From Bacteroidales bacterium (GTDB taxonomy: Bacteria > Bacteroidota > Bacteroidia > Bacteroidales > UBA932): DNA of 51,971 nt. Shown here one piece after another: positions 9,168 through 17,819 of this stretch (position 1 is its first letter; each line of letters starts with the position of its first letter). The position numbers and the translations under genes are program-made. Below the pieces are notes generated by a model. That model did no database searches. It saw only the letters and a program-made list of their open reading frames with translations, and was not told the DNA's origin. The DNA is taken from contig JAKSKH010000014.1 in NCBI GenBank assembly GCA_024401855.1, forward strand, positions 1 to 51,971, given 5' to 3'.

Positions 9168-9875
9168 ATGACAAACAAAATTATCTTTACTTCCATGACA
9201 GCGCTCGCACTTGTTTCCTGCAACTCAAAAGAAACGTCAAAATATGCCCGGGACACTTTCAAGGCTGATGACGGCACCGAAATAACTTTCACATATTACG
9301 GTCATGCTTCGATCGGTATAGAGGCGTTAGGAAAGCATATCTATGTTGATCCGGTAGGGGAGAACATAGACTGGGATGGGGAGCCGAAGGCTGACCTTGT
9401 CCTCATTACCCACGACCATTACGACCACCTTGACACCAATGCCGTGAGGATTCTGACAGGCAAGGCTGATGGATATAGAAAGCTGGATGTCGGAACTGTC
9501 ATCGAACCGTTCGACAAGGTTTCCGTTGAAGCCGTTCCTGCATACAATATCAGTCCCGGACAGCTTGATTTCCACCCCCGGGAAAGGGGCGATGCCGGGT
9601 ATATCATCACCATAGCGGGCAAGCGCATATATGTATCCGGCGACACCGAAGACAATGAGGATGTCCTTGCCATAAAGAACATAGACATTGCCTTTGTATG
9701 CTGCAACAAGCCTTACACCATGACTGTTGAGCAGTGCGCGAAAGTGGTGAAAGCTATCCGGCCCGGGATATTCATCCCTTACCATTACGGCGGTACCGAC
9801 ATACCCACGGATATCGATGCCCTCCGGGAAAGCCTTAAGGATGTGACAAAAGTTCTCATCCGGCCTCTTGAATAG
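9168..9875 (+). CDS. Metallo-beta-lactamase-fold hydrolase, lipoprotein
   Basis: The product of 235 residues has a lipoprotein signal ending ALVSC with Cys18 and then a metallo-beta-lactamase fold. The zinc motif HDHYDH occupies residues 83-88. Further likely metal ligands lie in VSGDTED (about residue 155) and YHYGG near the C-terminus. It resembles the UlaG/L-ascorbate-6-phosphate lactonase-like branch rather than true beta-lactamases. Its substrate is unknown; a sugar lactone or phosphoester is plausible given the neighbours. ATG at 9168 is chosen because it gives the signal peptide and sits at a sensible distance from the promoter. The gene stands alone between convergent and divergent neighbours. 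Confidence 0.85.
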   Translation: MTNKIIFTSMTALALVSCNSKETSKYARDTFKADDGTEITFTYYGHASIGIEALGKHIYVDPVGENIDWDGEPKADLVLITHDHYDHLDTNAVRILTGKADGYRKLDVGTVIEPFDKVSVEAVPAYNISPGQLDFHPRERGDAGYIITIAGKRIYVSGDTEDNEDVLAIKNIDIAFVCCNKPYTMTVEQCAKVVKAIRPGIFIPYHYGGTDIPTDIDALRESLKDVTKVLIRPLE

Positions 9876-10062
9876 AATGTCAGGGAGCCCCTTTATGTAG
9901 GAGCATTATCATGATAGAAACAGAGAAAATGAAAAGAAAAACAGCGATATTGTCTTGTTCGCAAAGTGGAATTTGCTATACCCCTGCTGAATAACTGATG
10001 AGTTTTTACTGTGTATTGCGTCTTAATATTACTGAAGTGAAGGAATATTGTTTGCGCCAGCT
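9876..10062. other. Convergent intergenic gap
   Basis: These 187 bases separate two convergent genes. I see no reading frame, repeat or strong terminator hairpin in them. Confidence 0.4.
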
Positions 10063-11568
10063 TCAGTTCTTCGCAATGAGTACCATCTGACCCGGTGCAA
10101 GCGTCAAGGTAACCTGACGGCCCCTGATCTTGAAGTCGGTGAACTCGGTCCTGCCGTTCCGGGAAATGGTCCAGGCCTTGGCATTGCGGGGAAGCGACAC
10201 GCCCGAGGGAAGAGTCCAGGTCTTGGAAGTGAAGCCGTTCTCCGAGAAAGCGACGATGTTCTCATTGCCGAGCCAGACGGCGGGAAGGAAGACATCTCCT
10301 CCGGAAACGAGGATAATACCGTCTTTTGCAACAGACATCCTCTCTTCTTCCTCTTCATACTTCGTCCTTACGCCATCCTCGAACACTCCGATGTTGTTGT
10401 CTTTCTCATCTTTTATCAAAGCCTTGCGGCCGAAGGTGTTAAGATACTGACATATAAGGTTCTTCTCGCAGAACCCCTTCTTGAATTCTTCAAAGCCGGC
10501 TTCGGCCGATTCGGCATTCTTGAAAGTCTGCTCTCCGTTGACGTTGTTCCCGAATGCGCGGATGCCGCAGTTCACGCCGTTTGCCTGCGACGCGGTCAAT
10601 GAGAGGCACATCTCTTCCGAATTGAAATGATAGTACATAGGGAAGTAGCCCTCGGTGATATCGCCGATGGTCATGTTCCATGCACCCTCCGTGGTGACGT
10701 CAATACCCTTGGAATCAAAATACTTCACTATGTTCGCCCTTGCTTCCATATCCTGCTCCGCGGTGTAGCCGTGCCACTCGCTGATAGGGGAAACAAGACC
10801 TACTTCATATTCGTCGTCCTCATTGATGAACGGGACAGGAGCAGTCTGGTGGAATGCATCAATGTGGATTGTTCCGGCCTCGGCGATGGGAAGGAGGCTG
10901 CAAAGGCTGTCTATCCTTTCCTGTGCCAGACCCTTCTCCCATTCTGCAGGATAACATACCTTGTATCCCCACTCCGAATTCATAAGGGAGCCGTCTTTCT
11001 TCCTTGCAAGCACATCTGCATCCTTGTATTTCTCGAACAGGGGACTGTCGTCAAAAGCATCGAACATGTTGATGTGAAGGCTGACTGTAGTGTTGTACTC
11101 CTTCGCCGCATCCATCAGCCAGCGGATACTCTGGAGGGCATCTTCATCTTCCGGACGCTTGACAGATTCGTTCCCCTCGAAGAAAGCCGGGTACTTGGAA
11201 TCATGACCGTTGTACTGCCATCCTACGAGATAGACGACCTTCGGTATGCCCAAAGATATCTGATCCATACCCCTGATGAGGTCGTATGCCTGATTGATGG
11301 TAAGATAGACCGTCTTCTCGCCATTGTCGCGCATCTTGCATTTCCCGAGAAAATCACCATTGTATTCAGCCTGACAGAGGAATAGCTTGGTAACGAGCAT
11401 CTTGGAATAGTCATAGCGTGGGGTGACCTTCCACTCGAAAGGCGCCTGCCTGAACAGGAGAGTGTCCGTTTTTCCCTCCAATGTGAAAACTTCCGGATTT
11501 GAGGTACGGGGCCGGCTGCAGGATAAGAGCGCGGCAAATATGACGAAGAGTAAAGAAAGGTGTTTCAT
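10063..11568 (-). CDS. GH101-like endo-alpha-N-acetylgalactosaminidase family lipoprotein
   Basis: The 501-residue product starts with a lipoprotein signal ending LLSC (Cys17). It then forms a TIM-barrel glycosidase resembling the catalytic core of GH101, the enzymes that cut O-linked core-1 mucin disaccharides from Ser/Thr. Recognisable pieces are PKVVYLVGWQYNGHDSKYP (residues 109-127), TIHIDAFH with D237 and VTTEGAW with E294. The last two are candidate nucleophile and acid/base. It is much shorter than classical GH101 proteins and lacks their flanking binding domains, so a related family such as GH129 is possible. It is the last gene of a three-gene lipoprotein operon, ten bases after the GH43 gene. 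Confidence 0.75.
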   Translation of the reverse strand: MKHLSLLFVIFAALLSCSRPRTSNPEVFTLEGKTDTLLFRQAPFEWKVTPRYDYSKMLVTKLFLCQAEYNGDFLGKCKMRDNGEKTVYLTINQAYDLIRGMDQISLGIPKVVYLVGWQYNGHDSKYPAFFEGNESVKRPEDEDALQSIRWLMDAAKEYNTTVSLHINMFDAFDDSPLFEKYKDADVLARKKDGSLMNSEWGYKVCYPAEWEKGLAQERIDSLCSLLPIAEAGTIHIDAFHQTAPVPFINEDDEYEVGLVSPISEWHGYTAEQDMEARANIVKYFDSKGIDVTTEGAWNMTIGDITEGYFPMYYHFNSEEMCLSLTASQANGVNCGIRAFGNNVNGEQTFKNAESAEAGFEEFKKGFCEKNLICQYLNTFGRKALIKDEKDNNIGVFEDGVRTKYEEEEERMSVAKDGIILVSGGDVFLPAVWLGNENIVAFSENGFTSKTWTLPSGVSLPRNAKAWTISRNGRTEFTDFKIRGRQVTLTLAPGQMVLIAKN

Positions 11569-11578
11569 GATATGATTG

Positions 11579-13147
11579 TTATTTGAACTCCATCGTGAAG
11601 TCGTCGAAAGCGGCGGAACCTTCGTCTTTCAGCACGTTATAGCTGAAAAGTGCGGGTCGTATGCCCTTCCAGTAGCAGTTGTGTATGTCGAACTGACCGC
11701 CCATGGCCTTGAATTCCCTGCCGTCGGGAGAATAGCTCAGGCTGTACTGTTCCTTGTGGGTGTCGAAATTGAAACGCAGCCAGACGGATTTGCCTTTGAA
11801 CGTCTCGGAAATGTCTTCAGGGGAGTCTCCGCCGCAGGAACTGCGGAATAATTCCAAAGTATTCCCTGTTCGGTGTATGCCTATCAGCTGGTCGATGTTG
11901 CCCATTACGGCAAGGCCGCAGTATTGACCGTCGGCAATGTCCTGCACGTCCATGCGGACTGTTGCATTTCCTTCATATCCCATCAGTTTCTGGGTGAGCG
12001 AGTTGCGCGCTGACCTGAAGTTTCCGGCCTTTAGGGCGTGTATGGTCAGCATTCCCGGTTTCTCGTCGAGAGACCAGCCTCCGTCCACGGGGTTGTGGTT
12101 GAACTGCCACTGCAACGAGAGCTCGGCGGAATCGAAACTGTCGGACGTAGCCGGCTTTGAAACCGTGCTGCCGTCCACAGGCATCTTCCAGCAATATACG
12201 GGTTCTCCTATGCCGTTGCGGTCAATGTCAACGCCTACTACGGGCCATCCGTCCGTCCAGTGCACAGGCTGCAGGTGCACGACTCGTCCGAGCGCTCCGG
12301 TATCCTGGAAATGATAGAACCACCATTCTCCCTCCGGGGTGTCCACCAGCGCTCCCTGATGCGGCCCGTTGATGTCAGTCGAGCCTTGCTCCTGAACAAC
12401 TTTTTTCTCGAACGGGCCGTACAGGCTGTTAGAGCGGAGCACAACCTGGTTGCCCCCGCCTACGCCTCCTTCAGGTATGCTGAAATAGTATGTCCCGTCT
12501 ATCTTGTGAATCTTGGTACCCTCAGCCACCGGCCCGCGATAGACTTCCACGCCTTCATCCAGAAGACGGGTGCCGTCCGGGCTCATCCTGTGGATGATGA
12601 TAGGACCTGCTCCGACCAGACTGTGCCCGAGGTATGCCTGACCGTCCTCGTCCCAGAACGGGCACGGGTCCTCCCAGCCGCGGCCTGTCCCCTCATGCAC
12701 TATTACAGGTTTGGTCCACGGCCCCTCAGGCTTGTCTGCACAGCTCATCCACAGTCCTTCCGTCGGGCTGCAGACGAACATGAAGAACTTTCCGTCATGA
12801 TATCTTATGGTCGGAGCCCATGAGCCGTTGCCATAACCCTCGGAGCTGTCGTAGCGGGGTGCGTCCAGTCTGTCGTAGATTTGCGAAACATATTCCCAGT
12901 TGACCATGTCCGTGGATTTCAACACCTGCATTCCCATGAAATGGAAATCCGATGCCACCAAATAGTATGTGTTATCCACGCGTATTACATCCGGATCTGA
13001 AAAGTCGGCCGCGAGGATAGGATTGATGTATGTGCCGTTGCCCTGATCTCCCCATGATGCAGTCTTGCCGTTTTCTGTCACAACCGGAGCTTCAGAGCAG
13101 GAAACAGCCATGGCAGCAAGCAAAATAATAGCCTTTTTTTTAATCAT
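11579..13147 (-). CDS. GH43 beta-xylosidase/alpha-L-arabinofuranosidase lipoprotein
   Basis: The product of 522 residues has a lipoprotein signal ending AVSC (Cys17), a GH43 five-bladed propeller (about residues 38-325) and a C-terminal concanavalin-like domain (about 335-522). That is the usual layout of the larger GH43 beta-xylosidases. The catalytic triad is visible as D51 in FSDPDV, D160 in WEDPCPF and E209 in VAEGTKIHK. Substrates in this branch are xylo-oligosaccharides or arabinose side chains. It lies between the unknown lipoprotein gene (28-base gap) and the GH101-like gene (ten-base gap), all on the minus strand. Confidence 0.92.
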   Translation of the reverse strand: MIKKKAIILLAAMAVSCSEAPVVTENGKTASWGDQGNGTYINPILAADFSDPDVIRVDNTYYLVASDFHFMGMQVLKSTDMVNWEYVSQIYDRLDAPRYDSSEGYGNGSWAPTIRYHDGKFFMFVCSPTEGLWMSCADKPEGPWTKPVIVHEGTGRGWEDPCPFWDEDGQAYLGHSLVGAGPIIIHRMSPDGTRLLDEGVEVYRGPVAEGTKIHKIDGTYYFSIPEGGVGGGNQVVLRSNSLYGPFEKKVVQEQGSTDINGPHQGALVDTPEGEWWFYHFQDTGALGRVVHLQPVHWTDGWPVVGVDIDRNGIGEPVYCWKMPVDGSTVSKPATSDSFDSAELSLQWQFNHNPVDGGWSLDEKPGMLTIHALKAGNFRSARNSLTQKLMGYEGNATVRMDVQDIADGQYCGLAVMGNIDQLIGIHRTGNTLELFRSSCGGDSPEDISETFKGKSVWLRFNFDTHKEQYSLSYSPDGREFKAMGGQFDIHNCYWKGIRPALFSYNVLKDEGSAAFDDFTMEFK

Positions 13148-13175
13148 ATATCAAACAGTTTTATTTCGCACAGAA

Positions 13176-14375
13176 TCAGTCTTGCTCCGACCAGAGATCC
13201 TTTATAGTCCCGGTGAGGTTCATGCCGTCGGGGACGTTGTCCGTTGGAGCGATCGAGCGTGCCAGGCCGCTTCCGATGGCTATGCCTCTTGTTCCCGGCA
13301 TCTGGATGTGGCACCAGGGATCGTTTTCCTTGACCCAGTGGTATGCGTACTTAAGCCAGTCCTGCCTCTGTTGCTCGGGGAGGGCGTACAGCCAGGTGAT
13401 CTCGTCGTATCCCCATATGTATATCTGCTCCCAGAAGGGGAGTTCCGGGTCGGTCCTGTCGGAGGGTTGGCCGGGATGGTCGCTTACTCCCCAGTTGTCG
13501 AACTCCACGAGGTAGGGGTGGGGATAGGTTCCGTACATTGCGTCGGTGAAGCCGGGCCTGAGCTGAGCGCTGAGATAACCTTTCTCGGGAGTCTCCTCAA
13601 TACGCATGGGGAATGCGTTGTAGTCCAGCACGCTGCGGCCGTCCGGGGTGAACATTCCATCTTCTCCGGCGTGGGCGTCATACATCACATAGTGGCGGCG
13701 TGCCTTGGGGTCATAGTAGGCGTGCATCTTGGACAGGAACTCGTCATAGGTCTTCCAGTCCTTGTCCTGGTCACCCACGAGCATGGTCTGTCCAAGGTGT
13801 ACGGCTTCGCAGCCCATTTCTACGAAGTTTCCGATCAGGAACGAGTACCACAGCTGTGTTTCGGGCTGGCGTATGTCGGGGACGCTGTTACCGTCACTCC
13901 AATGGTTTACGAATGAGCCGTCGGGGTAGAGCATCGCCTCCATGTCGAAGGTCCTCTGCTCGAAGGGGAGACCGAGGGATTCGAAGGTCCACGCCGGTAT
14001 GGTGATTGTCTCGATCCTGGAAGACATATACTCGAAGCAGCATCCCTGGAGGACAACATCCGGTGCGGCTTCATGCACCTTTGCGGCATAGGCCTTTGCG
14101 TTCGCAAGCCATTCGGGATTGTTGAACCTGTCCTCACCGCCCCATATGCAGACCGCACGGCCCACGAACTTGGTGCCGGTCTCGACTATGAAGTCGATGT
14201 CGGCGTCCTTGTCAGGATACGTGTCGGTAAGAAGACCCATCATGGTGATGGCACGGTCAAGGTAGTTGTTCAACACCTCGTCAGAGGGCTTTCCGTCAAA
14301 AAAGTACTTGTTGCCGGCAGTCTTGCCGCATGCGCATACGATGGTCAGCGCCAGAAGGATGATAGCCTTTTTCAT
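13176..14375 (-). CDS. Unknown exported lipoprotein, possibly glycosidase-like
   Basis: I do not recognise the family of this 399-residue protein. The signal peptide ends VCAC with Cys16. The mature part is rich in Trp, Tyr and acidic residues. Runs such as LWYSFLIGNFVEMGCEAVHL, DYNAFPMRIEE and HPYLVEFDNWG alternate hydrophobic strands with acidic loops, as in TIM-barrel glycosidases. No catalytic pair can be named with confidence. It is the first gene of a three-gene operon followed by GH43 and a GH101-like enzyme, so a role in glycan breakdown is an inference from position. Confidence 0.8.
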   Translation of the reverse strand: MKKAIILLALTIVCACGKTAGNKYFFDGKPSDEVLNNYLDRAITMMGLLTDTYPDKDADIDFIVETGTKFVGRAVCIWGGEDRFNNPEWLANAKAYAAKVHEAAPDVVLQGCCFEYMSSRIETITIPAWTFESLGLPFEQRTFDMEAMLYPDGSFVNHWSDGNSVPDIRQPETQLWYSFLIGNFVEMGCEAVHLGQTMLVGDQDKDWKTYDEFLSKMHAYYDPKARRHYVMYDAHAGEDGMFTPDGRSVLDYNAFPMRIEETPEKGYLSAQLRPGFTDAMYGTYPHPYLVEFDNWGVSDHPGQPSDRTDPELPFWEQIYIWGYDEITWLYALPEQQRQDWLKYAYHWVKENDPWCHIQMPGTRGIAIGSGLARSIAPTDNVPDGMNLTGTIKDLWSEQD

Positions 14376-14452
14376 AAATGTGTATTGTATCTGCTTGATT
14401 TCCGATTATAATTGGAGACGCAAGATACAAATTTTTCCTCTTTTTATTTTTG

Positions 14453-14460
14453 TATATTTG
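14453..14460 (+). promoter_or_regulatory. Probable -7 promoter element of the acetyltransferase gene
   Basis: TATATTTG matches the TAnnTTTG consensus exactly and ends nine bases before the ATG at 14470. No good TTTG is present at the -33 position, so this is a partial match. The leader would be only a few bases long. Confidence 0.5.
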
Positions 14461-14469
14461 CCCTGAGAT

Positions 14470-14988
14470 ATGACAATGTTTTCCATACGTCCGGCTTCCG
14501 TTGAAGACATTCCCGTTATCAGGGGAATGGCGGAAATCGTTTTCCGCAGTACATACGCCGATATCCTTTCTTCCGGGCAGATGGAATACATGATGGAATG
14601 GATGTATTCTGAAGACAGCCTGCAAAAGCAGATAGAGACTCCCGGCAAAGCCTTCTTCGTTGCCTTCTGCGGAGATGTACCCGCCGGTTACGTTTCTTTT
14701 GAGACGGAAGGAGACACTGAGGACGGACGCAGACTGTTCCACCTTCAGAAGCTGTACGTGATGCCTGAATTCCAGCGCTCCGGTCTCGGCAGGCAGATGC
14801 TTGAGTTTGTGAAGGGACTCCTGTCCGACTGGAATCCCATGGGATGTCGTATGGAACTCAACGTCAACAGGGATAATCCGGCTGTGGGTTTCTACAGGCA
14901 TATGGGGATGGCTTGTGACCGTCAGGGTGATTTTCCCATCGGAAAAGGGTTCTATATGAACGATTACATATATGTCCTGGATATTTGA
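14470..14988 (+). CDS. GNAT-family N-acetyltransferase
   Basis: This cytoplasmic protein of 172 residues carries one GNAT acetyltransferase fold (about residues 4-160). GNAT enzymes transfer acetyl from acetyl-CoA to amines on small molecules or proteins. The acetyl-CoA binding segment is LYVMPEFQRSGLGRQML (about residues 97-113), with the Q-R-x-G-x-G pyrophosphate loop. The later VNRDNPAVGFYRHMG is the usual C-terminal motif. ATG at 14470 is used; a second ATG at 14476 is possible. The esterase gene begins 12 bases downstream, so the two may be co-transcribed. The acceptor is unknown. Confidence 0.88.
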   Translation: MTMFSIRPASVEDIPVIRGMAEIVFRSTYADILSSGQMEYMMEWMYSEDSLQKQIETPGKAFFVAFCGDVPAGYVSFETEGDTEDGRRLFHLQKLYVMPEFQRSGLGRQMLEFVKGLLSDWNPMGCRMELNVNRDNPAVGFYRHMGMACDRQGDFPIGKGFYMNDYIYVLDI

Positions 14989-15000
14989 ACAGTTTCTGTA

Positions 15001-16881
15001 ATGGTAAAAAAAATATGTTTTTTCTTGCTGCCGCTGTTCTTTACGGCAGTTTCCTTAACCGGACAGGAAACGTCGGAATGGAATGGGGGCAAACGGTACG
15101 ATTATCAAATAGATGGTAGGAATGCTACCGTTGTCGTGCCCGATAATCCCGCACCCGGGAATCCCTGGATCTGGCGGCCGGCGTTCTTTGATGCATTCCC
15201 TTCTGTGGATGTCGCCCTTTTGAAGGAGGGATGGCATGTTGCATTCTATGATGTGACGCATTGCTATGCCTGCCCTGAGAGCATTGAATGGGCGCATGAC
15301 TTCTTCGAAGACGCCCGGGTTCGTTTCGGCCTTGGCGACAAGGCTGTCATTGAAGGTTTCAGCCGTGGCGGATATTTCTGCTTCGCATGGGCTGAGGCTT
15401 ATCCCGAGACTGTTTCCGCAATATACGTCGATGCTCCTGTGTGCGACATAAATTCCTGGCCGGGCAGAAAGGATGAGTCTCTGTGGAAAGACTTCCTGAC
15501 GTGCTGGCATCTTCAGGACAGTGATGTAGGCCCCGACTTTGCCGGCAATGCTTTGTCTCACCTGCCGGCTGTAGCAAAAGCGGGCATACCCATCATAGGA
15601 GTCTGCGGCGGGAAAGATACCACAGTGCCTTTTGAAGAGAACTTCAAGCTTGTGCGCGAGCGGTATCAGGACCTGGGCGGCGTAGTGGAACTTATATTGA
15701 AGCCGGAGTGCGGACATCATCCGCACAGTCTTGAAGATGCGGAACCGGTGGTTGACTTCATCAAGCGTTATAATCCGGATTTCCGGAGCGGACAGAGCAT
15801 CACCTTCCGCGGCAATCTTGACAATGCAATGAATGCCATGTCCGTGCGCAAGAAGGCCTGTGTCGCATTCTTCGGCGGGTCAATCACTGAGATGCGCGGC
15901 TGGCGCGACCAGATAGAGGAGGATCTCAAGCAGCGTTTCCCTGATACGGAATTCCAGTTCATCGAGGCTGGCATCGGCTCACTCGGCTCTACTCCTCATG
16001 CTTTCCGTTTCGAGCAGGATATCCTTCAGCACGGCACACCGGACCTGATGTTCTTCGAGGCTGCGGTGAATGACCACACAAACGGTTTCAGCCCTCAGGC
16101 TCAGGTACGTGGCGTGGAAGGTGTGATACGTCATGCGCTTCAGGCCAATCCAATGATGGATATCATACAGATGTATTTCATCTACGAACCGTTCGTCTCC
16201 ATGATGGAGAACGGGGAGATTCCCGATGTTGTTCTGAACCATGAGCGTGTTGCGAACCGTTACCATGTTACCTCTATCAACGAAGTTCAGGAAATTTACA
16301 GTAGGATGGAGGCCGGAGAACTCAGTTGGGACCAGTTCGGCGGATGCCATCCTGCATGGTATGGGCATAAGTTTTATACCGCTTCCATCAATTCCGTACT
16401 TGATGCAAACACGAAAGCTTCATATTCTTCTTCCGCCCACGCCATACCCGAGCCTCTTGACGAGGCTTCCTATTACGCAGGTAAACTTATTCCGTCTTCT
16501 ATGGCATCCGCAGTCAAAGGATTCCGTTACTGCGAATGCTGGACTCCGGAAATCGAAGCGTCTACCCGCAAGGGTTTCGTTGATGTCCCCATGCTTGCCA
16601 CATCTTCGGGAGGTTCGATCAGATTCGACTTCAGCGGCAATGCGGTTGGCATCCTCTGCGCCGCCGGTCCCGATGCCGCAGTTATATCATATCGCATAGA
16701 CTGTGGCGAATGGAAGTCGCTCGACACTTTTACCGAGTGGAGCAAAGACCTTTACATCCCCTGGGTTTATATGCTGGGCGAAAACCTGCCCGAGGGTTCC
16801 CACAGTCTTGAACTCAGAGTGCCCACGGAAGGAGAGCGTCGAGGATGCGTTATCAGGAATTTTGTGGTTAACCATCACTGA
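15001..16881 (+). CDS. Two-domain secreted esterase: alpha/beta hydrolase fused to SGNH hydrolase
   Basis: A signal peptide of about 21 residues precedes two different esterase folds in 626 residues. The first is an alpha/beta hydrolase (about 30-255) with nucleophile motif EGFSRGG (S121), acid loop GGKDTTVP (D206) and histidine in CGHHPHS (near 239). The second is an SGNH/GDSL hydrolase (about 280-455) with FFGGSIT (S294), AAVNDHTNG and the histidine block GGCHPAWYGH. A C-terminal beta-sandwich (about 500-626) follows. Such enzymes remove acetyl or other acyl groups from polysaccharides. Both active sites look intact, so two ester types may be processed. The substrate cannot be inferred. Confidence 0.87.
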   Translation: MVKKICFFLLPLFFTAVSLTGQETSEWNGGKRYDYQIDGRNATVVVPDNPAPGNPWIWRPAFFDAFPSVDVALLKEGWHVAFYDVTHCYACPESIEWAHDFFEDARVRFGLGDKAVIEGFSRGGYFCFAWAEAYPETVSAIYVDAPVCDINSWPGRKDESLWKDFLTCWHLQDSDVGPDFAGNALSHLPAVAKAGIPIIGVCGGKDTTVPFEENFKLVRERYQDLGGVVELILKPECGHHPHSLEDAEPVVDFIKRYNPDFRSGQSITFRGNLDNAMNAMSVRKKACVAFFGGSITEMRGWRDQIEEDLKQRFPDTEFQFIEAGIGSLGSTPHAFRFEQDILQHGTPDLMFFEAAVNDHTNGFSPQAQVRGVEGVIRHALQANPMMDIIQMYFIYEPFVSMMENGEIPDVVLNHERVANRYHVTSINEVQEIYSRMEAGELSWDQFGGCHPAWYGHKFYTASINSVLDANTKASYSSSAHAIPEPLDEASYYAGKLIPSSMASAVKGFRYCECWTPEIEASTRKGFVDVPMLATSSGGSIRFDFSGNAVGILCAAGPDAAVISYRIDCGEWKSLDTFTEWSKDLYIPWVYMLGENLPEGSHSLELRVPTEGERRGCVIRNFVVNHH

Positions 16882-16921
16882 CCATTGGACATTCCTGGAC
16901 ATCTGATACTGCATCTGTCTG

Positions 16922-17725
16922 TCAGGCCACCAGGAACTTGTATTTTTCAACGCTGTAGAGCGGTATCAAAGGAATGATTATGGGAGTTGTCCTGACGTAT
17001 TTCCTGTATTCGTCATCATCTCCGTATATTTTGTTCTGCCTGAGTTCAAGCCTGCGTGCACCGCTGAACATGACGAAAACTATTCCTGCATAGCCGGCGG
17101 CCGCCGCAACCCACTGCCACAGGTTCATGGACGCTCCGATTCCGGAGATGAAGCATCCTGTCCAGAATATTATTTCTCCCAGATAATTGGGACAGCGGAC
17201 TATGCGGTATACTCCGGTGCTGACGAATCTGTTGGGATCCGCTTTCTTCGCCGCCGATTTCTGAGCATCTGCAACCGCCTCCAGACTTGCTCCTGCAACC
17301 ATGACGATTGCTCCGATTATGGCCCATACACCGTTCACGTGAATACCGGCAGCCTCGTTTCCGGCACGGAAAAATACAGGACTCACTTCTGCAACGTAAA
17401 GCAGTGCGCAAAAGACCCATACCACAAGAACTTCCACTAAAGGTTTTTTCTGCTGCAAAGACTTGTCATACAGTATTTTGCGGTAAGCTCCACTTTTTTT
17501 CTCCCTTCTGAACAGGAAGATTCCAAGCCGGCTGCCATACAGAATCAGCACTGCGCAGAGAACGAAAGAAGGAATGGAGGCGGTCCCGCAGAACATGATG
17601 GCTATGGCCGCACCAAGTGCAACAATGCTGAAGCCGTAACCAAGACTGAAGAAATAGATGAAATATTTCCAACCTATGGCGGAAACAGCCATGGAAACGA
17701 GGAATAGGATTAAGAAAGGACTCAT
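16922..17725 (-). CDS. DUF1295 integral membrane protein (steroid 5-alpha-reductase-like)
   Basis: The 267-residue protein is almost entirely hydrophobic, with about six or seven membrane segments. The conserved C-terminal block includes RFVSTGVYRIVRCPNYLGEI (about residues 167-186). It is typical of the DUF1295 family related to steroid reductases and isoprenylcysteine methyltransferases. The NADPH- or methyl-donor-dependent activity of bacterial members is mostly unproven. It converges on the esterase gene. TTCCTGG at 16892-16898 and CCAGGAA at 16930-16936 form an inverted repeat across the junction, though without a T-run. Confidence 0.88.
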   Translation of the reverse strand: MSPFLILFLVSMAVSAIGWKYFIYFFSLGYGFSIVALGAAIAIMFCGTASIPSFVLCAVLILYGSRLGIFLFRREKKSGAYRKILYDKSLQQKKPLVEVLVVWVFCALLYVAEVSPVFFRAGNEAAGIHVNGVWAIIGAIVMVAGASLEAVADAQKSAAKKADPNRFVSTGVYRIVRCPNYLGEIIFWTGCFISGIGASMNLWQWVAAAAGYAGIVFVMFSGARRLELRQNKIYGDDDEYRKYVRTTPIIIPLIPLYSVEKYKFLVA

Positions 17726-17819
17726 ACTGAAGGCAGTTTGTGTGTAATGTCACTACTAAGTTAATGAAATTAATTTGGAATCATTAACTTTACCGTCAAT
17801 AATGATATCCGGAGCAGGA

